This document shows, in pieces, positions 1 through 6,897 of a DNA stretch of 64,000 bases. The stretch spans positions 124,001 through 188,000 of the forward strand of contig NZ_JAJSEE010000005.1 in assembly GCF_023555375.1 (NCBI RefSeq). The letters run 5' to 3'. The position numbers were made by a program, and so were the translations under genes. Each line of letters opens with the position of its first letter. Position 1 is the stretch's first letter. This DNA is from Guyparkeria hydrothermalis. Its GTDB lineage: Bacteria; Pseudomonadota; Gammaproteobacteria; Halothiobacillales; Halothiobacillaceae. The notes under the pieces are model-generated. The model was not told the DNA's origin and did not search any database. It saw only the letters and a list, made by a program, of their open reading frames with translations.

Positions 1-1
1 G

Positions 2-730
2 TTCGCCCTGCTGCGGCACGACGGGGGGCTGGCCGGCATCCACGGCTGGCTGGGGCTGCTGCCGATCGTGGCGATGTTGTTGTTCATCGCCCAGCGGGTG
101 GTGCCGCCGTTTTCGGCCAATCGCTTGGGCATTCCGCCGCGGCGCACCGGCCGTTATGTGGCGTTCATCCTGGGTGGTGGGCCGTTGCTGCTGTTCGTTG
201 TCGTGCTCGCCAAACCGATCGTGCCGAACGCCGTGTCGCTGGTCGGGGCGACGATCGCCGCCGTGGTCGCCGTGACCGGCGGTTATGCGCTCACTCGCTG
301 GTGGCACCGCCGGGTGCTTACCGAACCGATGTTGTGGTTACTGTTCCTGGGGGTCTCGGTGGTGCTGCTCGGGCTGGCATGGCTGGCGGGGGTCCTCGTC
401 GGCGTGCCGGCCGGCGGGCTGGACGGCCCGGTGCATGCGCTGGGTCTGGGCATGCTGGTGGTCATGGCGATGGGCATGATGACGCGGGTCAGTGCCGGGC
501 ACACGGGGCGCCCGATTCACCTGCCACGATGGCTCCGTCCGATGCTGGTGTTGATGCTGGCGGTGGTGGCCGGACGGCTGCTGTTGCCAATCTGGCCGGG
601 GTTGGAGCCGGCCTGGCTCGCGGTCACCGCCGGTGGGTTGGCGCTGGTCTATCTGGCGATGCTGTTGGTGATTGGCCCCTGGCTGGTCCACGAACGCGCG
701 GATGCCCGTCCGCCGGTGCGCCGGAGTTAA
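2..730 (+). CDS. nnrS: NnrS family haem-copper membrane protein, 3' part only
   Basis: The gene runs in from upstream of the window. The reading frame is open from base 2, so no start codon is visible; about 242 C-terminal residues are present. NnrS proteins are polytopic membrane proteins linked to protection against nitric oxide and nitrosative stress. The visible part has six or so hydrophobic segments, the FIAQRVVPPFS motif near its start and the GMMTRVSAGHTGR motif in the middle, both typical of the family. The convergent hemN gene follows after 16 bases. NnrS and oxygen-independent haem synthesis together suggest low-oxygen or nitrogen-oxide metabolism, which is inference. Confidence 0.85.
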   Translation, partial: FALLRHDGGLAGIHGWLGLLPIVAMLLFIAQRVVPPFSANRLGIPPRRTGRYVAFILGGGPLLLFVVVLAKPIVPNAVSLVGATIAAVVAVTGGYALTRWWHRRVLTEPMLWLLFLGVSVVLLGLAWLAGVLVGVPAGGLDGPVHALGLGMLVVMAMGMMTRVSAGHTGRPIHLPRWLRPMLVLMLAVVAGRLLLPIWPGLEPAWLAVTAGGLALVYLAMLLVIGPWLVHERADARPPVRRS

Positions 731-746
731 CCAGCGGGCCGGTGCC

Positions 747-2132
747 TCAGATCACCTTGGAGAAGCGCTGACCGTCGAGCGTGCCGTGGTACTCGTCGAA
801 GGCCATGCAGACGTTGCGGATCAGCAGCCGTCCGCGCGGTTGAACCTCGATCGAGTCGGGCGTGATGGTGACCAGTTCGTCGCGGGCCATGTCGGCCAGC
901 TCGTCCAGCGCGTCGGCGAAGTGCTCGGCAAAGTCGATGCCGAAACGCGCCTCGACCTCGGGGATCGACAGCCGGAAGTGACAGATCAGCTCGGTGATCA
1001 CGTACCGGCGCAGCACGTCCTCCTCGGTAATTACCACCCCCTTCTCGATCGGCAGGTGCCCGGCGATCAATGCCTCGTGGTAGGCGGTCAGATCCTTGAC
1101 GTTCTGGCTGAACGCGCCGCCCACCTGGCTGATCGACGAGGCGCCCATCGCGACCATGTCGCACTCGGCGTGGGTGGAGTAGCCTTGGAAATTGCGCTGC
1201 AGCGTGCCTTCGCGCTGGGCGATCGCCAGCGGATCGTCGGGCTTGGCAAAATGATCCATGCCGATCAGCACGTAGCCGGCCTGTTGCAGGTAGCGGATGG
1301 TCGAGCCGAGGATGTCGAGTTTCTCCGCCGGGCTGGGCAGGTCGTCGCCCGCGATCCGGCGCTGCGGTTTGAAGCGCTGCGGCAGGTGGGCGTAGTTGAA
1401 GATCGACAGCCGGTCGGGGTCGAGTTCGATCACCCGGTCGAGTGTGGCCATGAACCGGTCACGCGACTGGTGCGGCAGTCCGTAGATCAAATCGATGCTC
1501 ACCCCGTGGAAGTCCTGTTCGCGGGCGGTCTGGACCACTTCGCGGGTCTCCTCGACGCTCTGCACGCGGTTGACCGCCCGCTGCACCTCGGGGTCGAAGT
1601 CCTGCACCCCGAGGCTGATGCGGTTGAAGCCGATCTCGCGTAGCAGGCGGATGGTGTCTGCATCGGCCTCGCGCGGGTCGATCTCGATGGAGTATTCGCC
1701 GGTGTCATCCGTCTTGAGCGCGAAGTGCTCGCCGGTCTTGGCCATCAGCTCGCGCATCTCGTCGTGCGAGAGGAAGGTGGGCGTACCGCCGCCCCAGTGG
1801 AGCTGGTCGACCGGCCGACCGGCATCGAACAGCTCGGCCTGCAGCGCCATCTCCCGGTAGACGTCCTCGAGGTAGGGGCGGGCCTTGGCGCGATCCTTGG
1901 TGACCACCTTGTTGCAGGCGCAGTAGTAGCAGACCGTGTCGCAGAACGGGATGTGCACGTACAGCGACAGCGGCCCGCCGGTGGCGTTCGACCGCGCGGC
2001 GGCCGCCCGGTAGTCGTCTTCGGTGAAGCCGTCGTGGAACTGCACCGCGGTCGGGTAGGAGGTATACCGCGGCCCGCTGGTGTCGTAGCGGCGGATCAGG
2101 TCGGCATCGAAGGGGATCTCGGTCTGGCTCAT
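747..2132 (-). CDS. hemN: Oxygen-independent coproporphyrinogen III dehydrogenase HemN
   Basis: This radical SAM enzyme converts coproporphyrinogen III to protoporphyrinogen IX without oxygen, in the cytoplasm. The protein is 461 residues, close to the family length. The cluster-binding cysteines are C64, C68 and C71 (CDTVCYYCAC), and the N-terminal RRYDTSGPRYTSYPTA is characteristic of HemN rather than the shorter HemW. I chose the ATG at 2132 because the protein then begins at this conserved region; an in-frame ATG 21 codons upstream adds an unlikely arginine-rich tail. It is transcribed divergently from the TRIC-type gene. No convincing FNR site was seen upstream. Confidence 0.95.
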   Translation of the reverse strand: MSQTEIPFDADLIRRYDTSGPRYTSYPTAVQFHDGFTEDDYRAAAARSNATGGPLSLYVHIPFCDTVCYYCACNKVVTKDRAKARPYLEDVYREMALQAELFDAGRPVDQLHWGGGTPTFLSHDEMRELMAKTGEHFALKTDDTGEYSIEIDPREADADTIRLLREIGFNRISLGVQDFDPEVQRAVNRVQSVEETREVVQTAREQDFHGVSIDLIYGLPHQSRDRFMATLDRVIELDPDRLSIFNYAHLPQRFKPQRRIAGDDLPSPAEKLDILGSTIRYLQQAGYVLIGMDHFAKPDDPLAIAQREGTLQRNFQGYSTHAECDMVAMGASSISQVGGAFSQNVKDLTAYHEALIAGHLPIEKGVVITEEDVLRRYVITELICHFRLSIPEVEARFGIDFAEHFADALDELADMARDELVTITPDSIEVQPRGRLLIRNVCMAFDEYHGTLDGQRFSKVI

Positions 2133-2228
2133 GGGCGGCGGTCGGCGATTGGTTGAACGAGTGGAATCACATCGGAAGTCTAGCGCCACCCGCATTGCCT
2201 CGTCCCCCGAGTAGAATGCTGGGGAATT

Positions 2229-2266
2229 GGGCCGGTTGGTGTCGGCCGGGCTTTTTTCCCGGTCGC
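2229..2266 (+). other. Terminator-like hairpin with T-run in the leader of the TRIC family gene
   Basis: GGCCG and CGGCC arms separated by an 8-base loop are followed by GGG and then CTTTTTT. No plus-strand gene lies upstream, so this sits in the untranslated leader of the gene starting at 2347. It may attenuate transcription or may simply be a stable 5' hairpin. The stem is only 5 bp and I could not match the leader to a known riboswitch. Confidence 0.3.
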
Positions 2267-2346
2267 CGACTGGCTATCCTCCGCGATCTTTATCTTGTCC
2301 CCGGCGGATCGGTGACAGGGCAGGGTGGACACACAGGAGACGGGGC

Positions 2347-2955
2347 ATGATCGGCGAAATGCTGCAGGGGCTGGATTACTTCGGGACGGCGGTGTTCGCC
2401 GTCACGGGCGCCCTGATGGCCGATCGAAAGCGCATGGACATGATGGGCTTTCTGATCCTGGCGACCGTCACCGCCATCGGCGGCGGCACGATACGGGATC
2501 TTTTGCTGGATCGGCCGGTCTTCTGGCTGACCCAGTGGGAGTACCTGGTGATCGCCGCGGTGACGGCGATCGTCACCTTCTACGTCAGCAAGCCGTTTCA
2601 CCAGCGGGCCAACTGGCTGCCCTGGGCCGATGCCGTCGGGCTGGCGGCCTTCTGCGTGATCGGCACCCAGATCGCGCTATCGATGGATGCCAATCCGATG
2701 ATCGCGGTGATGATGGGCATCATGACCGCCGCCTTCGGCGGGCTGATCCGCGACGTGCTCGCCGGCGAGCCGCCGTTGCTGTTGCACCGGGAGATCTACG
2801 CCTCGGCCGCCCTGGTTGGCGGGATCGTCTATGTTCTGTTCGCCCACTGGCTGGACTGGTCGATCGCCGCGGTGATCCTGGGCTTTCTGGTGACGCTGGC
2901 CGTGCGCGGGCTGGGTATCCGCTATCACTGGCACCTGCCCTCCGCCGATCGCTAG
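2347..2955 (+). CDS. TRIC/UPF0126 family membrane channel protein (YadS/YicG-like)
   Basis: A 202-residue polytopic inner-membrane protein with about seven hydrophobic segments. The family has two internal repeats, each with a Gly-Gly...Arg-Asp signature. These are visible as AIGGGTIRDLLL (about residue 44) and AFGGLIRDVLA (about residue 131). Prokaryotic members are homologues of trimeric intracellular cation channels; some are linked to glycine riboswitches, though none was recognised here. ATG at 2347 follows an AGGAGA ribosome site. An ABC exporter pair of YadG/YadH type follows on the same strand after 45 bases. Confidence 0.85.
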   Translation: MIGEMLQGLDYFGTAVFAVTGALMADRKRMDMMGFLILATVTAIGGGTIRDLLLDRPVFWLTQWEYLVIAAVTAIVTFYVSKPFHQRANWLPWADAVGLAAFCVIGTQIALSMDANPMIAVMMGIMTAAFGGLIRDVLAGEPPLLLHREIYASAALVGGIVYVLFAHWLDWSIAAVILGFLVTLAVRGLGIRYHWHLPSADR

Positions 2956-3000
2956 GGGAAGGTCCGCACGCATCACGAATCAACGCATCACGAGTTCCTC

Positions 3001-3954
3001 ATGAGCAATGCCGTCGAAATCTACGAGCTGGAGAAGACCTACGAGGGTGGCACGCGCGCCCTCAAGGGCATCGAGCTGTCCATCGCCGAGGGTGACTTCT
3101 TCGCCCTGCTGGGGCCGAACGGGGCGGGCAAGTCGACCACCATCGGCATCCTCTGCTCGCTGGTGAACAAGACCCACGGGACCGTGCGCGTGTTCGGCCA
3201 CGATCTCGATCGCGACCGCGCGTGGGTCAAGTCCCAGATCGGCGTGGTGCCGCAGGAATTCAACTTCAACCAGTTCGAGCCGGTCGAGGAGGTCGTCATC
3301 AACCAGGGCGGCTTCTACGGCATGACCCGCAAGGCGGCGAAGAAGCGTGCCCACGAACTGTTGAAGCAGTTGGGCCTCTACGACAAGCGCGAGGGCATGG
3401 CCCGGGCGCTCTCGGGTGGCATGAAGCGCCGGCTGATGATCGCCCGCGCGCTGGTGCACAGCCCGCGCATGCTGATCCTCGATGAGCCCACCGCCGGGGT
3501 GGACATCGAGCTGCGCCGCGGGATGTGGGACTTTCTCACCCAGATCAACAAGCAGGGCACCACCATCATCCTGACCACGCACTACCTCGAGGAAGCCGAG
3601 GCGCTGTGCCGCAACATCGCGATCATCAACGAGGGACGGATCGTCGAGCACAGCTCGATGCGGAACCTCCTGGCCAAGCTGTCGCAGGAGACCTTCGTGC
3701 TCTACGCCCGCGAGCCGGTGGAATCGCTGCCGGAAATGCCGGTGGTCGGCTCGCGCCTGATCGACGACGAGACCATCGAGGTCGACCTCACCCGCGGTCA
3801 GGAACTGACCGGCGTGTTCGACGTGCTGCGTGGCCACGGCATCGTGATCGAACGCATGAAGAACAAGACCAATCGCCTCGAGGAGCTGTTCCTGCGCCTG
3901 GTGCAGGACGACGACGAGGCAACGGCCAATGAACAGACCGGAGACCGCGCATGA
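3001..3954 (+). CDS. ABC transporter ATP-binding protein, YadG-like
   Basis: The cytoplasmic ATPase of an ABC-2 type exporter, 317 residues. Walker A is GPNGAGKST at residues 38-46, the signature LSGGMKRR is near residue 138, Walker B LILDEPTAG near 159, and the switch histidine lies in LTTHYLEEAEAL. The C-terminal ~90 residues after the nucleotide-binding domain are the usual extension of this subfamily. Its last four bases overlap the start of the permease gene (ATGA), so the two are translationally coupled. The substrate cannot be read from the sequence; YadG/YadH homologues are common single-pair exporters. Confidence 0.9.
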   Translation: MSNAVEIYELEKTYEGGTRALKGIELSIAEGDFFALLGPNGAGKSTTIGILCSLVNKTHGTVRVFGHDLDRDRAWVKSQIGVVPQEFNFNQFEPVEEVVINQGGFYGMTRKAAKKRAHELLKQLGLYDKREGMARALSGGMKRRLMIARALVHSPRMLILDEPTAGVDIELRRGMWDFLTQINKQGTTIILTTHYLEEAEALCRNIAIINEGRIVEHSSMRNLLAKLSQETFVLYAREPVESLPEMPVVGSRLIDDETIEVDLTRGQELTGVFDVLRGHGIVIERMKNKTNRLEELFLRLVQDDDEATANEQTGDRA

Positions 3955-4787
3955 GCATCCGTTCACAAAGCGAGGCATTCGACCATCAGGGGCCGGGCGA
4001 CAAGGCAGTCGGCCTGACGCCGCGAGGGGCGTGGAACGCCTTCATGATGCTGCTCACCCGCGAGATCCTGCGCTTCGGCCGGATCTGGGTGCAGACGGTG
4101 CTGCCGCCGATGATCATGACCGCGCTCTACTTCGTGGTCTTCGGCCACCTGATCGGCCCGCGCATCGGCGTGATCGACGGGGTGCCCTACATCCAGTACC
4201 TGGTGCCCGGGCTGATCCTGATGTCGGTGATCACGCAGAGCTACGCCAATTCGGTGTCCTCGTTCTTCGGCGCGAAGTTCGCCCGTCACGTCGAGGAATT
4301 GCTGGTTTCGCCCATGCCCAACTGGCTGATCATCGTTGGCTACGTCGCCGGCGGCGTGGCGCGCGGACTCACGGTCGGTGGGGCAGTGACGCTGGTCGCG
4401 CTGCTGTTCGCCGAGTTGTCGGTCCACAGTGTGCTGAACCTGTTCGGCGTGGCGTTGATGACCTCGATCCTGTTCGCCTTGGGCGGGCTGATCAATGCCG
4501 TCTACGCGACGCACTTCGATCACATCTCGATCGTGCCGACCTTCGTGCTGACACCGCTGACCTATCTGGGTGGGGTGTTCTACTCGATCAACATGCTGTC
4601 CGAGTTCTGGCAGCAGGCCTCGCTCTACAACCCGGTGCTCTACATCATCAATGGCTTCCGTTACGCGATGCTCGGTATCAGCGACGTGCCGGTGTGGAGC
4701 ACCTATGCCATCCTCGCCGTCGGCATCCTGCTCGCCTACCTTTACGCCCTGCGCCTGTTCCGCAAGGGCATCGGCTTGCGCGGCTGA
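3951..4787 (+). CDS. ABC-2 type permease, YadH-like
   Basis: A 278-residue inner-membrane permease partnering the ATPase encoded just upstream. Six hydrophobic segments follow an approximately 35-residue cytoplasmic N-terminus. The ABC-2 features are visible: VPGLILMSVITQSYANSV in the second membrane segment region and PLTYLGGVFYSINML before the last third. The start ATG overlaps the ATPase stop. The next gene is convergent and 27 bases away, so the transporter forms a two-gene unit. Confidence 0.9.
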   Translation: MSIRSQSEAFDHQGPGDKAVGLTPRGAWNAFMMLLTREILRFGRIWVQTVLPPMIMTALYFVVFGHLIGPRIGVIDGVPYIQYLVPGLILMSVITQSYANSVSSFFGAKFARHVEELLVSPMPNWLIIVGYVAGGVARGLTVGGAVTLVALLFAELSVHSVLNLFGVALMTSILFALGGLINAVYATHFDHISIVPTFVLTPLTYLGGVFYSINMLSEFWQQASLYNPVLYIINGFRYAMLGISDVPVWSTYAILAVGILLAYLYALRLFRKGIGLRG

Positions 4788-4814
4788 GGCGCTCTCAGGC
4801 AAGGCGCTTTTCCC

Positions 4815-5159
4815 TCACTCGCTGAGGTAATCGGCCAGCACGATGGCGTGGTTATGCTCCTGGTCCTTCGCCGCGTAAAGCAGCGTGACCGTCCGCTCGG
4901 CGGCAATCTGGGCCAGGCGCTCGGCTTCCTGGTTGCCCTCCAATTCCTTGCGGTAGCGGCGGGCAAATTCATCGAAGCGCTCGGGGTCGTGCCCGAACCA
5001 ACGCCGTAGGGCACCGGACGGGGCGACGTGCTTGAGCCACTCGTCGTGCTCCAGGTCGGTCTTCTTCACGCCCCGGGGCCAGAGCCGATCGACCAGTACC
5101 CGGTAGCCATCCCCGCGCTCGGCCGGGTCGTAGACCCGTTTCGTGCGCACCTTGCTCAT
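4815..5159 (-). CDS. DUF488 family protein
   Basis: A 114-residue cytoplasmic protein. The family is recognisable from VLVDRLWPRGVKK near residues 20-33, the DEWLKHVAPS stretch and the RYRKEL segment in the middle. The biochemical function of DUF488 is not established. It is co-oriented with a small membrane protein and msrA upstream (gap 18 bases to the membrane protein), so the three may share a transcript. Length is normal for the family. Confidence 0.85.
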   Translation of the reverse strand: MSKVRTKRVYDPAERGDGYRVLVDRLWPRGVKKTDLEHDEWLKHVAPSGALRRWFGHDPERFDEFARRYRKELEGNQEAERLAQIAAERTVTLLYAAKDQEHNHAIVLADYLSE

Positions 5160-5177
5160 GGCGTCACCCCCGGATCG

Positions 5178-5360
5178 TCACCCCTTTGGACCGAACAACC
5201 ACCAGATGATCAGGCCGAGGACCGGCAGGAACAGGATGATCACGATCCACAGCGCCTTCATGCCCGCCGAGGCCGAACTCTGCGCCACCTTGATGATCGC
5301 GTAGATATCCAGGAACAGGATGATCAGGCCGAGCAGGCCGCCAAAGGGAAGTTCGAGCAT
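5178..5360 (-). CDS. Small membrane protein with PLDc_N-type domain
   Basis: A 60-residue protein almost entirely composed of two hydrophobic helices separated by a short polar turn (residues 26-34), ending WWLFGPKG. The pattern of two helices with LDIYAIIKV and PVLGLIIWWLFG matches the short cardiolipin synthase N-terminal (PLDc_N) membrane module found as a stand-alone protein in many bacteria. ATG at 5360 follows a purine-rich AAGGAGAA site. There is no catalytic phospholipase domain, so the role is unknown, probably as a membrane anchor or in envelope stress. Confidence 0.75.
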   Translation of the reverse strand: MLELPFGGLLGLIILFLDIYAIIKVAQSSASAGMKALWIVIILFLPVLGLIIWWLFGPKG

Positions 5361-5391
5361 CGCGTTCTCCTTGCGTGTCGATGGGTGAAGG

Positions 5392-5856
5392 TCAGAGCGC
5401 GCCGGCGCGCCGCTTCTCGAGGTAACGCTGGTGATAGTCCTCGGCCGGCCAGAAGGCCGAGGCCGGGGTGATTTCCGTGACGATCGGCCGGTCGATGGTT
5501 GTCTGTGCCTCGTCGCGCACCCGTTCGGCGATCGCGCGTTGTTCATCGCCGTGGGTGAAGATTGCCGAGCGATACTGCGTGCCCACGTCCGGCCCCTGTC
5601 GGTTGGGCGTGGTCGGGTCGTGCATGGCAAAGAAGGCGCGCACCAGGGTCTCGTAATCGACCCGGTCGGGGGCGAAGCATACCTCCACCGCCTCGGCATG
5701 CCCGGTTTCACCGCTGCAGACCGCCCGATAGTCCGGGTGGTCGACGTGCCCGCCGGTGTAACCCGAGATCACGTCGATCACGCCGGCTACCTGGCGAAAG
5801 CGGTCTTCCACTCCCCAGAAACAGCCGGCGGCGAAGGTGGCGACATCGGTTTGCAT
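5392..5856 (-). CDS. msrA: Peptide-methionine (S)-S-oxide reductase MsrA
   Basis: Repairs oxidised methionine (S-sulfoxide) in proteins, using thioredoxin. 154 residues, a compact MsrA. The catalytic cysteine is C12 in GCFWG, followed by the conserved [20 protein letters not shown] region and the [19 protein letters not shown] segment. The ATG at 5856 places GCFWG at the usual distance from the N-terminus; the longer open frame upstream is not MsrA-like. No MsrB domain is fused. Start region is divergent from the glycosylase gene. Confidence 0.93.
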   Translation of the reverse strand: MQTDVATFAAGCFWGVEDRFRQVAGVIDVISGYTGGHVDHPDYRAVCSGETGHAEAVEVCFAPDRVDYETLVRAFFAMHDPTTPNRQGPDVGTQYRSAIFTHGDEQRAIAERVRDEAQTTIDRPIVTEITPASAFWPAEDYHQRYLEKRRAGAL

Positions 5857-5930
5857 GATCACGGCCCTGTCCTCGAAATGGGTACCATGCCCAGACGATA
5901 GCGCATCCAATCGTGCCGCGCGCATCGAGT

Positions 5931-5946
5931 CGTGCAGAGTTTCCCA
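5931..5946. repeat. Remnant right end of the long palindromic repeat family
   Basis: TCGTGCAGAGTTTCCC is an exact 16-base match to the outer right end of the full-length copy ending at 59010, and differs from the copy ending at 46355 at one base. No matching left end or internal arms are present nearby, so this is either a decayed copy or a chance match. It lies just ahead of the ribosome site of the glycosylase gene. Confidence 0.4.
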
Positions 5947-5959
5947 ATAGGAGAGCCAC

Positions 5960-6712
5960 GTGCCCGAGCCGACGTTTGATTCACTCGCCGACTGCCTCGA
6001 CTGGGTCGAGCCACGATTGCTCGAGGCCCACCAAAATAAGCTCGAGCGGGGCCAGCCTGCCGAAATGCCCACGGATATGCCGTGGTGGCCAGCGGGTTAC
6101 GCGCACGACGCCGAAGCGCGCGCCTTCGAGATTGCCGTCGGTGCCGTGCTAACGCAAAACACCAACTGGAACAACGTCGAGAAGGCGCTGGCCAACCTGC
6201 ATGCCGCCGAGGTACTGGCCGCCGATCGCATCCTGGCCCTCGACGACGAAACCCTCTCCGACTTGATCCGACCCTCCGGGTTCTTTCGTATCAAGACCCG
6301 CCGGCTGCGCGCCATGACCGAGGCCTGGCAGGACGCCGGTGGACGGGTCGGCCTGCAGGCCCGTCCCACCAACGAATTGCGGGAGTGGCTGCTCGGCATC
6401 CACGGCGTCGGTCATGAGACCGCCGACGACATCCTCCTCTACGCGCTGGAACGTCCCGTCTGGGTAATCGACACCTACACCCGCCGCTTGTTCCACCGGC
6501 TCGGCTTTCCCGAGACCGCCACGAAAAAATACGACCGGTTGGCGGATGACTTGCTGACGCACACCCTTGAGCCAACCGCCCCGCGCCTTGCCCGCTGGCA
6601 CGGCCTGATCGTCGAGCACGCCAAGGCGCATTGCCGGGTCAAGCCGGTTTGTGGGGACTGCCCGCTGATCGAGCGGTGCGCTTATGGGAGCGGGTTGGAA
6701 AAAGGCGAATGA
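5960..6712 (+). CDS. Endonuclease III-like HhH-GPD DNA glycosylase, probably monofunctional
   Basis: A 250-residue base-excision repair protein. The helix-hairpin-helix lies at [14 protein letters not shown] (residues 144-157). The catalytic aspartate is D171 in VIDTYTRR. An iron-sulfur cluster motif is present at C225, C231, C234 and C240, with spacing 5-2-5 rather than the usual 6-2-5. The lysine that makes endonuclease III a lyase is replaced by glutamate (E153), as in the 3-methyladenine-type MagIII group, so a simple glycosylase is more likely. Start is GTG at 5960, supported by AGGAGAG eight bases upstream. Confidence 0.85.
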   Translation: MPEPTFDSLADCLDWVEPRLLEAHQNKLERGQPAEMPTDMPWWPAGYAHDAEARAFEIAVGAVLTQNTNWNNVEKALANLHAAEVLAADRILALDDETLSDLIRPSGFFRIKTRRLRAMTEAWQDAGGRVGLQARPTNELREWLLGIHGVGHETADDILLYALERPVWVIDTYTRRLFHRLGFPETATKKYDRLADDLLTHTLEPTAPRLARWHGLIVEHAKAHCRVKPVCGDCPLIERCAYGSGLEKGE

Positions 6713-6801
6713 CTCCCGCGTGGCGGTTCGAGTCGGACTGACGTCGTGCCTTTGGCAACGAACGGGGGTTCTTGCGGTGTTTGCTGCAGCCGTTGAGTCT
6801 T

Positions 6802-6829
6802 CTGGATTCGCGCGAAGACGGGAGTCCAG
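6802..6829. repeat. Imperfect palindrome between convergent genes
   Basis: CTGGATTC and GGAGTCCAG arms surround a GC-rich centre in the 185-base gap between the glycosylase and the phosphorylase. The outer bases resemble the CTGGATTCCCGC palindromes at 27778 and 27929, so this may be a decayed member. Nothing else was seen in this gap. Confidence 0.35.
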
Positions 6830-6897
6830 CGACTGAATCGGCCGTAGCGTACCTAGAGCCGATACGAATCAAGCGGACCCGGTCCGCCCATCCCCCG

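Noticed and set aside
672-1643. Long open frame antisense to hemN
   Set aside because: Shadow of hemN codon structure; no conserved domain.
2133-2346. FNR/Anr box for hemN
   Set aside because: TTGGTTGAAC near 2150 lacks the TTGAT-N4-ATCAA symmetry.
6713-6760. GGTTCGAGTC word resembling a tRNA T-loop
   Set aside because: No acceptor stem, anticodon arm or CCA partner around it on either strand.
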